Source: DATLFS01 sp035540935 (GTDB lineage Bacteria; Actinomycetota; CADDZG01; WHSQ01). Taken from it: a stretch of DNA of 28,843 bases. Made by a program: the position numbers and the translations under genes. Every line of letters begins with the position of its first letter. Position 1 is the stretch's first letter. Shown piece by piece: positions 1 to 7,440 of the stretch. Below the pieces are notes generated by a model. It saw nothing but the letters and a program-made list of their open reading frames with translations. It had not been told where the DNA came from and did no database searches. The DNA is taken from NCBI GenBank assembly GCA_035540935.1, contig DATLFS010000071.1:1-28843 (forward strand), read 5' to 3'.

Positions 1-32
1 ATCTCTTGCTCTTCACCGAAGGAGAAGTCCAC
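1..32 (-). CDS. acyl-CoA dehydrogenase, N-terminus only (cut by window edge)
   Basis: Only the first ten codons are inside the window. They read GTG then D-F-S-F-G-E-E-Q-E, the usual opening of a FadE-type acyl-CoA dehydrogenase. A GGGGAGG ribosome site overlaps the stop codon of the gene before it and lies 6 nt from the GTG, so the two genes are separated by 3 nt and translationally linked. With the complete neighbour this would make a pair of dehydrogenase subunits. The rest of the protein lies left of base 1, so family membership rests on a very short stretch and on context. Confidence 0.6.
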   Translation of the reverse strand, partial: MDFSFGEEQE

Positions 33-35
33 CGC

Positions 36-1217
36 TCACCTCCCCCTCGGAAGACCGAGCACGCGCTCGGCGATGATGTTGCGCAGGACTTCGGAGGTCC
101 CCGCTTCGATCGTGTTGCCGCGGCTGCGCAGCTGCTGGTACTGCCAGAAGCCGTTCCACGGCGCGCCCTCGCCCTCGAGCACCGCCTCTTGACCGAGGAT
201 GCGCAGCGCGACCTTCGTGAGCCTCTGGTTCGTCTCCGACCAATGCAGCTTCGCGATAGATCCCTCGGGGCCGGGGACGCCGGTCTTCATCAGTTTCGTC
301 AGCGCGCGGTAGTTCGTGTAGCGGAGCGCCTGCAGGTCCGCCCACAGGCGCGCGATCTCGTCGCGCACCAGCGGATCGTCGGCGGCGCGCCGGCCGTTGG
401 GCCGCGGTTCCTTCGCGAGGCGGATGAGGTGCCGCAGCATGACCTCGAGCCGCGCCGTCAGGGCGAAGCCGAGCGTCCCCCGCTCATGTAGCAACGTCGT
501 CATCGCTACCGACCAGCCGTTGTTCACCTCGCCCAAGGTCGACGAGACCGGAACGCGCACATCGGTGAGGAAGATCTCGTTGAACTCGGGGTCCCCCGTG
601 ATCTGGCGCAGCGGCCTCACCTCGACCCCGGGCGAGTGCATGTCGAGGAGCAGGTACGTGATCCCGCGGTGCTTCGGCGCGTCGGCATCGGTTCGAACGA
701 GCAGGATGCACCAGTCCGCGATATGGGCGAAGGACGACCACACCTTCTGGCCGGAGACGACGAAGTGGTCGCCGTCTCGGACGGCCCTCGTCTTGAGCGA
801 CGCCAGGTCGCTGCCCGATCCGGGCTCGGAGAATCCCTGGCACCAGACCTCCTCGCCGGATAGGATCTTCGGGAGGTAGCGCTGCTTCTGCTCGTCGCTG
901 CCGTGAACGATGATCGTGGGCCCGGCCATGCCGAGGCCGATGACGCCGATGTGGTCGGGAGCCTCGGCGCGAGCCATCTCTTCGAGGAAGATCGCCTGGT
1001 GCGTATACGGCGCGCCGCCGCCTCCGTACTCCTTCGGCCACGTCAGCCCTGCGTACCCCGCGTCGAACAGCTTGCGGCTCCACCGGCGGGCGACGTCCTC
1101 GTCGCCGCGGCCCGACGACGCCTCTTGCTCCCGCCAGCCCTCGGGGAGGTTGCGCTCGAGCCAATCGCGGAGAACGGCCCGGAACTCGGCTTCGCTGGGG
1201 CTGTCGCGGAAATCCAT
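36..1217 (-). CDS. acyl-CoA dehydrogenase (FadE family)
   Basis: A complete 393-residue FAD-dependent acyl-CoA dehydrogenase, expected to desaturate an acyl-CoA thioester at C2-C3 in the cytoplasm. Family marks are the N-terminal helical domain, the FAD/substrate segment WCQGFSEPGSGSDLASL near residues 124-140, the middle beta domain with SGQKVWSS, and the C-terminal TIEAGTSEVLRNIIAERVLG segment. Glu371 in that segment sits where the catalytic base is found in many family members. Length is normal. A second dehydrogenase starts 3 nt downstream, as in the FadE pairs that build mixed tetramers in mycobacterial steroid side-chain oxidation. It is transcribed divergently from the Mce locus across a 58-bp gap. 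The substrate cannot be read from the sequence; a steroid or branched acyl-CoA is a guess from the neighbours. Confidence 0.92.
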   Translation of the reverse strand: MDFRDSPSEAEFRAVLRDWLERNLPEGWREQEASSGRGDEDVARRWSRKLFDAGYAGLTWPKEYGGGGAPYTHQAIFLEEMARAEAPDHIGVIGLGMAGPTIIVHGSDEQKQRYLPKILSGEEVWCQGFSEPGSGSDLASLKTRAVRDGDHFVVSGQKVWSSFAHIADWCILLVRTDADAPKHRGITYLLLDMHSPGVEVRPLRQITGDPEFNEIFLTDVRVPVSSTLGEVNNGWSVAMTTLLHERGTLGFALTARLEVMLRHLIRLAKEPRPNGRRAADDPLVRDEIARLWADLQALRYTNYRALTKLMKTGVPGPEGSIAKLHWSETNQRLTKVALRILGQEAVLEGEGAPWNGFWQYQQLRSRGNTIEAGTSEVLRNIIAERVLGLPRGR

Positions 1218-1225
1218 CGGCCGGC

Positions 1226-1231
1226 ATGGTA
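1226..1231 (-). promoter_or_regulatory. candidate -10 element of the acyl-CoA dehydrogenase gene
   Basis: On the minus strand TACCAT (TANNNT type) ends 8 nt before the ATG at 1217. No ribosome site lies between them, so the transcript would be leaderless or nearly so. No convincing -35 box was seen. Confidence 0.35.
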
Positions 1232-1263
1232 GCCGAGGCTCGGAAGCGAGGGCCGAGTCGCGC

Positions 1264-1269
1264 TACGCT
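1264..1269 (+). promoter_or_regulatory. candidate -10 element placing the TSS at the mkl start codon
   Basis: TACGCT is followed by exactly 6 nt and then the ATG at 1276. With standard -10 geometry the first transcribed base is the A of the start codon, giving a leaderless mRNA. There is no Shine-Dalgarno sequence before the ATG, which fits. No clear -35 box was seen. Confidence 0.45.
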
Positions 1270-1275
1270 GCCACG

Positions 1276-2184
1276 ATGGCCGATTACGACGTCGAGATCA
1301 GCATCCGCAACCTGACGAAGTCGTTCGGGCCCCAGGTCGTCCTAGAGGACATCACCTTCGACGTCCCGAAGGGGAAGACCACCGTCGTCCTCGGACCTTC
1401 CGGCACCGGGAAGTCCGTCTTCCTCAAGCACCTCGTCGGTCTCCTGAAGCCCGATCGCGGTGAGATCTGGATCGACGGCAAGAACGTTCCGGCGCTCGGT
1501 GAGAAGGAGCTCTACGAGGTTCGGCGCAAGTTCGGCGTGCTGTTCCAGGACGGCGCCCTCTTCGGGTCGATGACCGTCTACGACAACGTTGCCTTCCCCC
1601 TCCGCGAGCACACGAAGAAGGGCGAGAAGGAGATCCGCGGCATCGTCGAGGAGAAGCTGGCGATGGTGGGTCTCACAGGCGCCGAGAAGAAACTCCCCGG
1701 CGAGATATCCGGAGGCATGAAGAAGCGCGCCGGGCTGGCCCGCGCTCTCGTCCTCGACCCGGAGATCGTCTTGTTCGACGAGCCGGACTCTGGTCTCGAT
1801 CCCGTGCGCACCGCGTTCCTGAACGAGCTGATCAAGGATCTGAACGCGCAGCTGCAGGCGACCTTCATCGTCGTCACCCACGACATCCCCACGTCGCGCA
1901 ACGTCGCGCAATACATCGGCATGCTCTACCGCCGGAACCTCGTCAAGTTCGGGCCGGTGGAAGCCATGTTCTCCTCCGACATCCCCGTGGTCCGTCAGTT
2001 CCTCGCAGGCTCGACCGACGGACCGATCGGCATGTCCGAGGAGAAGGACCAGACGCGCGCGGCTCAGGCGCGCTCATCCTCGGGCATGAGCGCGGATGAG
2101 GTCGAAGCGATGGAGCGAGATGCCGGCGCGCCGGAAGACGGCACGCTCGCGCAGAAGCTCGCGGCACGCGACGAGAAGGAGTAA
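1276..2184 (+). CDS. Mce importer ATP-binding protein (Mkl/MceG/MlaF-like)
   Basis: A 302-residue cytoplasmic ATPase that should energise the Mce lipid importer encoded downstream. The ABC motifs are complete: Walker A GPSGTGKS (40-47), Q-loop Gln91, signature ISGGMKKR (144-151), Walker B IVLFDEP (164-170) and H-loop His202. ISGGMKKR and the DSGLDP after Walker B are typical of the MlaF/Mkl branch. About 70 residues follow the nucleotide-binding core, beginning with VVRQFLAGSTDGPIGMSEEKD, the kind of C-terminal tail known from mycobacterial Mkl. The start is MADYDVEIS; an upstream extension in the same frame has no family similarity and overlaps the divergent gene. In mycobacteria the shared ATPase is encoded away from most mce operons; here it is next to the permeases, with a 227-bp gap before yrbE. 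Confidence 0.95.
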   Translation: MADYDVEISIRNLTKSFGPQVVLEDITFDVPKGKTTVVLGPSGTGKSVFLKHLVGLLKPDRGEIWIDGKNVPALGEKELYEVRRKFGVLFQDGALFGSMTVYDNVAFPLREHTKKGEKEIRGIVEEKLAMVGLTGAEKKLPGEISGGMKKRAGLARALVLDPEIVLFDEPDSGLDPVRTAFLNELIKDLNAQLQATFIVVTHDIPTSRNVAQYIGMLYRRNLVKFGPVEAMFSSDIPVVRQFLAGSTDGPIGMSEEKDQTRAAQARSSSGMSADEVEAMERDAGAPEDGTLAQKLAARDEKE

Positions 2185-2337
2185 GACCCTCTCCCACAGG
2201 GGTCGCCCCGCCGGCGTCGAACTCCCCCCGCACGGCAGAGGCGCCGGGTCCGGATCGCCCGGATAGTGCGTTTCGTCCCGGTTCCTCCGTCGCCGCGTGC
2301 CGAGGTACGGGAGTATCGTTCGACCAGCACTTTCTCT

Positions 2338-2354
2338 GGGGGGAGACGAAGATC
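2338..2354 (+). promoter_or_regulatory. strong ribosome site with ATC as possible yrbE start
   Basis: GGGGGGAG at 2338-2345 is followed by 6 nt and then ATC at 2352-2354, in frame with the downstream permease. Between the mkl stop and the first in-frame ATG at 2412 this frame holds no ATG, GTG or TTG, and the ATG at 2412 has no ribosome site. Starting at ATC would add 20 residues. A possible -10 (TATCGT, 2314-2319) lies upstream. Confidence 0.45.
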
Positions 2355-2411
2355 GCAGCGCGAACGGCGGTAAGCGGCAAGACCTACGGGTTCCTCACCG
2401 AAGCCGGCCGG

Positions 2412-3140
2412 ATGTTCTCGATCGGTCTCGAAGCGCTGCATACCTCGTTCCGCCGGCCCTGGCCGCTGCAGGAGTTCCTCACCCAGTGCTGGTTCCTGAT
2501 GAAGGTCACGACCCTTCCGGTCATCCTGATCTCGATCCCGTTCGGGATGATCATCTCCCTCCACGTGGGGTCGTTCCTGCGCGACCTGGGTGCGGAGGCC
2601 CATATGGGGGCGGCGATGGTCCTGGCGGTAGTCCGGGAGGCTGCGCCGGTCGCGACCGCGCTGCTGATCGCGGGCGTCGGCGGGTCCGCCATGTGCGCCG
2701 ATCTCGGCTCCCGTCGCATACGCGACGAGATCGACGCGATGCAGGTGCTGGGCATCGACGTGGTCCACCGGCTGATCATGCCGCGCATCTTCGCCGCGGC
2801 CCTCGTCGCGATCCTCCTCGATGCGATCGTCTCGATCGCGGGCATCGCCGGCGGGTGGTTCTTCGCGATCGTCGTCCACCACGGGACGACGTCGTCCTAC
2901 TTCGGATCGTTCAACGAGTTGTCGCAGCTCGCCGACCTATGGATGGCTCTGATCAAGGCGGTGATCTTCGGCTACGTCGCCGGCGCGGTCGCCTGCTACA
3001 AGGGGTTCTTCGTGCGGGGCGGCCCCAAGGGGGTGGGTGACGCCGTCAACCAAGCGGTCGTGATCACCTTCATCATCCTCTTCTTCCTGAATTTCATCTT
3101 GACGGCCCTGTACTTCAACTTCGTCCCCCAGAAACTTTAG
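2412..3140 (+). CDS. yrbE1A: Mce permease subunit A (YrbE1A/MlaE family)
   Basis: An integral inner-membrane MlaE-family permease, one of the two that form the membrane core of the Mce importer. The family core is clear: CWFLMKV, then hydrophobic segments, the loop CADLGSRRIRDEIDAMQVLGID that contacts the ATPase, and the C-terminal CYKGFFVRGGPKGVGDAVNQAVV segment. From the ATG at 2412 the protein has 242 residues, but this begins in the middle of the conserved leader (GRMFSIGLEAL matches the region of mycobacterial YrbE1A about 25 residues in). The true start is therefore probably upstream, most likely the ATC at 2352 behind a strong ribosome site, giving 262 residues, close to the usual length. 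The yrbE1B gene starts 8 nt downstream. Confidence 0.93.
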   Translation: MFSIGLEALHTSFRRPWPLQEFLTQCWFLMKVTTLPVILISIPFGMIISLHVGSFLRDLGAEAHMGAAMVLAVVREAAPVATALLIAGVGGSAMCADLGSRRIRDEIDAMQVLGIDVVHRLIMPRIFAAALVAILLDAIVSIAGIAGGWFFAIVVHHGTTSSYFGSFNELSQLADLWMALIKAVIFGYVAGAVACYKGFFVRGGPKGVGDAVNQAVVITFIILFFLNFILTALYFNFVPQKL

Positions 3141-3148
3141 GAGCGGCA

Positions 3149-3997
3149 GTGGCAGGCAGGATCGAGGCAGCGCCCCGGGCGGCCCGGCGGGTCGTCAACA
3201 AGACGGCTCGACCGTTCGAGGAGATGGAGCGACAGCTCCGCTTCTACACCCGCGTCATCCGCTCGATGCCGGCGGGGCTGCACTATCGCCCGCAGATCCT
3301 GTCGCTCGTCTCCGACATCACGATTGGAGCCGGCGCCATCCTCTTCGGCGCCGGCATGTTCTTCGTCATCTTCTCCATGTCGTTCTTCACCGGGACACAG
3401 GTCGGCCTCGAGGGATACCAAGGGCTCGAGCAGATCGGCGCCGAGGCGTTCGTCGGGCTCGTCTCGTCGTGGGCGAACACGCGCGAGATCACTCCCCTGA
3501 TCGCCGGCATCGCGCTCGCCGCTCAGGTGGGCGCCGGGTTCACGGCCGAGATCGGGGCGGCGCGCATCTCGGAGGAGATCGACGCCCTAGAGGTGATGGC
3601 GATCCCTTCGATCGTCTACATGGTCGCCACGAGGGTGTGGGCCGCGATCATCACGATCATCCCGCTCTACCTCGCGGCGCTGTTCTCCTCGTATCTGGCG
3701 ACCCAAGCGATCGTCACGAAGTTCTTCGCGCTGTCGTCGGGGACCTATACGCACTACTTCCAGCTGTTCCTTCCGGCGACCGACATCTTCTACAGCCTCA
3801 TCAAGGCGCTCATCTTCGCCGTCGTCGTGACACTGATCCACTGCTACTACGGCTACAACGCCTCCGGCGGCCCGGCCGGTGTCGGTGTGGCGTCGGGGCG
3901 CGCGATCCGGACGTCGATCGTGACCGTCGTCGTCCTGAACCTCGTGCTGTCACTCCTGATGTGGGGCGGCGGTGACACCGTGAGGATCGCCGGGTGA
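3149..3997 (+). CDS. yrbE1B: Mce permease subunit B (YrbE1B/MlaE family)
   Basis: The second MlaE-family permease of the Mce system, 282 residues. It has the YrbE1B order: an N-terminal QLRFYTRVIRSMP amphipathic stretch, a hydrophobic segment ending FFTGTQVGLEGYQGL, then NTREITPLIAGIALAAQVGAGFTAEIGAARISEEIDALEVMAIP, the conserved cytoplasmic coupling loop, and further membrane helices. It starts at GTG with AGGAG (3139-3143) overlapping the yrbE1A stop, 5 nt from the start. Its own stop overlaps the start of the first mce gene in a GTGA, so subunits are translationally coupled. It should pair with YrbE1A and the Mkl-like ATPase in the inner membrane. Confidence 0.95.
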   Translation: MAGRIEAAPRAARRVVNKTARPFEEMERQLRFYTRVIRSMPAGLHYRPQILSLVSDITIGAGAILFGAGMFFVIFSMSFFTGTQVGLEGYQGLEQIGAEAFVGLVSSWANTREITPLIAGIALAAQVGAGFTAEIGAARISEEIDALEVMAIPSIVYMVATRVWAAIITIIPLYLAALFSSYLATQAIVTKFFALSSGTYTHYFQLFLPATDIFYSLIKALIFAVVVTLIHCYYGYNASGGPAGVGVASGRAIRTSIVTVVVLNLVLSLLMWGGGDTVRIAG

Positions 3998-5049
3998 TCC
4001 GGAAGCTGGCTCTGATCGTGGGGGGCTCGCTGCTGCTCGGCCTTCTCGGCGGCGGTCTCTACCTCGGCATCCGCGCCGCGTACGGCGGCTTTGACGACTA
4101 CCTCTACGTGACTGCGCGCCTCCCGCGCGCCGGGCAGCAGGTGCAGATCGGTACCGACGTGCGCGTCCGCGGCGTGAACGTGGGCAAGGTCAGCGACATC
4201 ACACTCGATGACGGCGATGCCGTCCTCACGCTCCAGATCGAAGAGCACCACGAGATCCCGGAGACGGCGGAGCTCGTCGTCTCGCTGAAGACGCTCCTCG
4301 GGTCGAAGGTCGTGGAGCTGCGGTTCGACCCGCGTCGCCCGGCACGGGCGCTACGCGACGGCGAGAGGATCGCCCGGGCCCGCGTGGGCGCCGAGTTGGA
4401 GGACGCGCTCGACGACGGAACGCGCCTCCTCGATGCGGTGGACGCGGAGGAGGTTGCGAGTGTCATCCACGAGCTCGCGGTCGCCGGTCGCGGCAGCGCC
4501 GACGACATCGCCCGCGGCCTCCGCGCGCAAGCGCGGCTGTCGGCGACGTTCGCCGGGACGCTCGAGCCTCAGGTCCGCGCGCTGCGCGACTTCGAGACGC
4601 TCTTCGCTGAGCTGGAGGACAGCGGCGACGATCTCAACGCGCTGGCGGACGCCACGAACGAAGGCGTGCCGGTGTACGCGTCCGCGTCGGCTCAGCGGGA
4701 CATGGCGGAAGCGCTCGACACCTTGGTGCCGTTCGCCGACAACCTCTCGGACATCCTCCTGGTCGAGCGTCGCAACCTCTACGTCATGTACACGGCCGGC
4801 GACCGCGTTCTCGGCGCGATCGCCGCCAATCGGGCGGGTCTGACCGACATGGTCCACGGCCTCTACCGCTACGTCTTCAAGCTCGGCGGACCCATCGGGA
4901 ACAACCTGCTCTTCGACGGCAGCGCGCACGCCGGCTTCGCCAACTTCATCGGCGGCAACGACCAGGAGGAGGAGTTCCGCCAGCTTTGCTCGGCTCTTCC
5001 TCCCGACGCGCGTGAGCACGTTCCGATCTGCGAGGACGACACCCGATGA
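3994..5049 (+). CDS. MCE-domain protein, first subunit (MceA-like)
   Basis: A 351-residue substrate-channel subunit. Residues about 4-28 form an N-terminal membrane anchor (LALIVGGSLLLGLLGGGLYLG). An MCE/MlaD domain of about 90 residues follows (YVTARLPRAGQQVQIGTDVRVRG to VVELRF), then a long helical region rich in Asp, Glu, Ala and Leu expected to form part of the tunnel. Two Cys near the C-terminus (RQLC and PICEDD) may pair outside the membrane. The GTG start overlaps the yrbE1B stop by 4 nt. By position it corresponds to MceA; assignment of letters to individual subunits is by gene order, not by sequence. Confidence 0.9.
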   Translation: MIRKLALIVGGSLLLGLLGGGLYLGIRAAYGGFDDYLYVTARLPRAGQQVQIGTDVRVRGVNVGKVSDITLDDGDAVLTLQIEEHHEIPETAELVVSLKTLLGSKVVELRFDPRRPARALRDGERIARARVGAELEDALDDGTRLLDAVDAEEVASVIHELAVAGRGSADDIARGLRAQARLSATFAGTLEPQVRALRDFETLFAELEDSGDDLNALADATNEGVPVYASASAQRDMAEALDTLVPFADNLSDILLVERRNLYVMYTAGDRVLGAIAANRAGLTDMVHGLYRYVFKLGGPIGNNLLFDGSAHAGFANFIGGNDQEEEFRQLCSALPPDAREHVPICEDDTR

Positions 5050-6194
5050 GGTTCGACAAGGCGGTCCTCGTCAAGGTCATCGTCTTCTCGGCCGTCTGCG
5101 TGGCGATGACGGTGCTGCTGGGCGTCCGGCTGGCCAACACACGCCTCTTCGCCGACCGCCTGACTTACGAGGCCGAGTTCGCGAACGCAGCCGGTGTCAT
5201 CAAGGGAGACTCGGTCAAGATCGCCGGTGTCGACGTCGGGCGGGTGATGAGCACCCGCATCGAGGCGGGCAAGGCCATCGTGGTGTTCGGTGTCGACGAG
5301 GACGTGAGGGTCCCCGCCGACTCTCGCGCGGCGATCCGGTGGCGGAACGTCCTCGGGCAACGCTTCCTCTATCTGTATCCCGGGGACGGCAACGAGGTCC
5401 TCGAAGAGGGCGATCGCATCCCCGTGTCCCGGACGGAGACTGCGGGAGACGTCGGTGAGTTGCTGAACACGCTCGGGCCGGTCCTGCGGGCCATCGACCC
5501 GGAGAAGGCGAACACCTTCCTCGAGAGCATCAACACCGCGCTCGCCGGCAACGAGACCGCGGCGCGGGCACTGCTCGACAACGCGGCGTCGCTCGGGACC
5601 GACCTCGCCGCGCTCGACGACGAGATCGGCGCCGTGCTCGAGTCCTCCGACGAGGTTCTCGGAACGTTCGCCTCGCAAGACGAGTCGATCCACGAGATCC
5701 TTCGGCGCCTCGACTCCCTCGGCGGCTCGCTGCAACGCACGACCGGCGACCTCAACCTCGTCCTCAGTGAGTTCTCCGTGGTGCAGCGCCACCTCGACCG
5801 CCTCCTCTCGGAGAACGCCGCCACGATCGACGCGACGCTCGCCGACCTCGAGTCGGTCACCGGCACGCTCGCGAAGAACAAGAGGAGGCTGGCGCGAACG
5901 CTCTGCACGCTGCCGATCGGCGTGGCCGGCTACTTCCAGACCACGTCGTGGGGCGAGTGGTTCAACGTCCGCATCACCGAGGTCATCTTCAAGGACCCCG
6001 AGAGCAACACGATCTTCAGCCGGTCGGAGACGCCTCAACAGCGGGCCGAGGAGCCGCCGACGCCCGCCTTCACCGACTGCGGCAAGGAGACCTTCGGGAC
6101 CGGCGGACGCGATGGCTCCAAAGCGGCTCGTGCCGGCGTCTCCGACGGGCCGGAGGCGCTCGTCCGCTTCCTGCTGGAGGACGGCCGTGGCTAG
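5046..6194 (+). CDS. MCE-domain protein, second subunit (MceB-like)
   Basis: A 382-residue MCE-family protein with an N-terminal membrane anchor (VLVKVIVFSAVCVAMTVLLGV) and an MCE domain starting at about residue 38 (YEAEFANAAGVIKGDSVKIAGVDVGRV). A long helical middle with many Asp, Glu and Leu follows. The C-terminal part contains RTLCTLPIG and WGEWFNVRITEV, which resembles the conserved FN(V/I)R-type segment of mycobacterial MceB proteins. The ATG overlaps the previous stop in an ATGA. It should sit in the ring and helical tunnel of the Mce complex and cross the cell envelope outside the membrane. Confidence 0.9.
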   Translation: MRFDKAVLVKVIVFSAVCVAMTVLLGVRLANTRLFADRLTYEAEFANAAGVIKGDSVKIAGVDVGRVMSTRIEAGKAIVVFGVDEDVRVPADSRAAIRWRNVLGQRFLYLYPGDGNEVLEEGDRIPVSRTETAGDVGELLNTLGPVLRAIDPEKANTFLESINTALAGNETAARALLDNAASLGTDLAALDDEIGAVLESSDEVLGTFASQDESIHEILRRLDSLGGSLQRTTGDLNLVLSEFSVVQRHLDRLLSENAATIDATLADLESVTGTLAKNKRRLARTLCTLPIGVAGYFQTTSWGEWFNVRITEVIFKDPESNTIFSRSETPQQRAEEPPTPAFTDCGKETFGTGGRDGSKAARAGVSDGPEALVRFLLEDGRG

Positions 6195-7440
6195 TCTCCG
6201 CAGCCTCCTCCGGAAATCGTTCCTCGAGCGGAACCAGGTCGTCATCGGCGTCATCGGGACGCTCGTGATCGCCGGCGCATCGGCGTTCGCGCTGCTCCTC
6301 TCCGGAGGCGCGTTCGAGCGGACGTTCACGGTGACGGCGGAGTTCAAGGACGCCGCCGGCCTGCGGGCCGGCGACGAGGTGACGGTCGCGGGGCTGAAGG
6401 CGGGCAGCATCGGCCGGATCGCGGTCGAGGACGGCGTCGTCGTGATGGATCTCAAGGTGAAGGACGGCATCGTGATGCCGGTCGACGCGCGGGCGGAGAT
6501 CGTCGTCGAGACGCTCCTGGGGCAGAAGTCGGTCGATCTGAAAGGCGGATCGTCCTCGGAGCCGCTGGCCGACGGGGATCGCATCCCGCTCGAGCGCACC
6601 ACCACCCCGATAGAGATCATCGACCTGAACGACATCTCCGTCCGCTTGATGGAGGAGTCGGACGCGCAGGCGCTCGAAGACCTCATGAGCCACCTCACGG
6701 AGATCACCTCCGGCAAGGAGAAGGAGATCGAGGGGGTGATCGAGGGGCTGGCGGACGTGACCGAGGTAGTCGCGGCGAAGAAGCAGGAGCTTCGGGGAAT
6801 CATCGACTCGCTCGACACGCTCTCACATACCTTCGCCGAGGAGGACGACACGATCGTGTCGATCCTCGACCGGTACAACGACGTGCTGGGGAACCTCGCC
6901 GAACGACGTGACGACCTCGCCGCGCTCCTGACGAACACGGACGCCGCGGCGCATGAGGTAGCCGACCTCGTGAACCGGAACCGGCCGGTTATCAACGGGC
7001 TTCTGGACGCGCTGCATCAAACGCTCACCGTCGTCGACGACCACCAGCTGGACCTCGCCGCCGCCATCTCCTATCTCGAGGAGAGCGTGCAGGGCTATTC
7101 GAGCGTCGGCTACTCCCAGGGAGTGCCCAACCGCTGGGCGAACATCTTCGTCCAGTCGCTCGGGCCGCTCGGCGTCGACGCGCTCGTCGGGCCGTGCGGA
7201 CTCGTCGATCAGGCCCTCGACGCCCTCCTCGGGCCCGACCCGCGCGATTGCGAGGACCGGGCCGAGTTCGGCGAGACCGAGGACGAGCAGGAAGACGAGG
7301 ACCCGCGCCGGCGCTCCGGGTCCGGCGGCGGGCAGGCGGAGGAGACGCCCGCCGCGGAGGCGTCCCCGCTGCCGGAGGGGATCGGCGACCTCGTCGAGTC
7401 CGTCACCGGCGCCGCGCTGCCGGTCGGAGGGTCCCGGTGA
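6187..7440 (+). CDS. MCE-domain protein, third subunit (MceC-like)
   Basis: A 417-residue subunit. The start is the GTG at 6187, 8 nt inside the previous gene, with GGAGG (6176-6180) 6 nt before it; the same frame is open much further upstream, but that stretch is a shadow of the second mce gene. The N-terminus MASLRSLLRKSFLERNQVVIGVIGTLVIAG holds a positively charged lead and a membrane anchor. The MCE domain (TVTAEFKDAAGLRAGDEVTVAG) and helical region follow, with WANIFVQSLGPLG near residue 317. The C-terminal tail is strongly acidic (ETEDEQEDED at about 362-371) and then rich in Gly, Pro, Ser and Ala, so it is probably disordered. Confidence 0.9.
   Translation: MASLRSLLRKSFLERNQVVIGVIGTLVIAGASAFALLLSGGAFERTFTVTAEFKDAAGLRAGDEVTVAGLKAGSIGRIAVEDGVVVMDLKVKDGIVMPVDARAEIVVETLLGQKSVDLKGGSSSEPLADGDRIPLERTTTPIEIIDLNDISVRLMEESDAQALEDLMSHLTEITSGKEKEIEGVIEGLADVTEVVAAKKQELRGIIDSLDTLSHTFAEEDDTIVSILDRYNDVLGNLAERRDDLAALLTNTDAAAHEVADLVNRNRPVINGLLDALHQTLTVVDDHQLDLAAAISYLEESVQGYSSVGYSQGVPNRWANIFVQSLGPLGVDALVGPCGLVDQALDALLGPDPRDCEDRAEFGETEDEQEDEDPRRRSGSGGGQAEETPAAEASPLPEGIGDLVESVTGAALPVGGSR

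Noticed and set aside
910..1275. N-terminal extension of the mkl ATPase to a far upstream ATG
   Set aside because: It would overlap the divergent acyl-CoA dehydrogenase gene and has no ABC-family similarity; MADYDVEIS is the natural start.
2185..2203. Weak hairpin (GACCC/GGGTC) after mkl as a terminator
   Set aside because: Only five base pairs with a loop of nine or more and no T-tract; not enough for an intrinsic terminator.
4869..6995. Minus-strand open frame of 708 codons opposite the mce genes
   Set aside because: Ser/Arg-rich antisense translation of well-supported mce genes that use the third codon position as expected.
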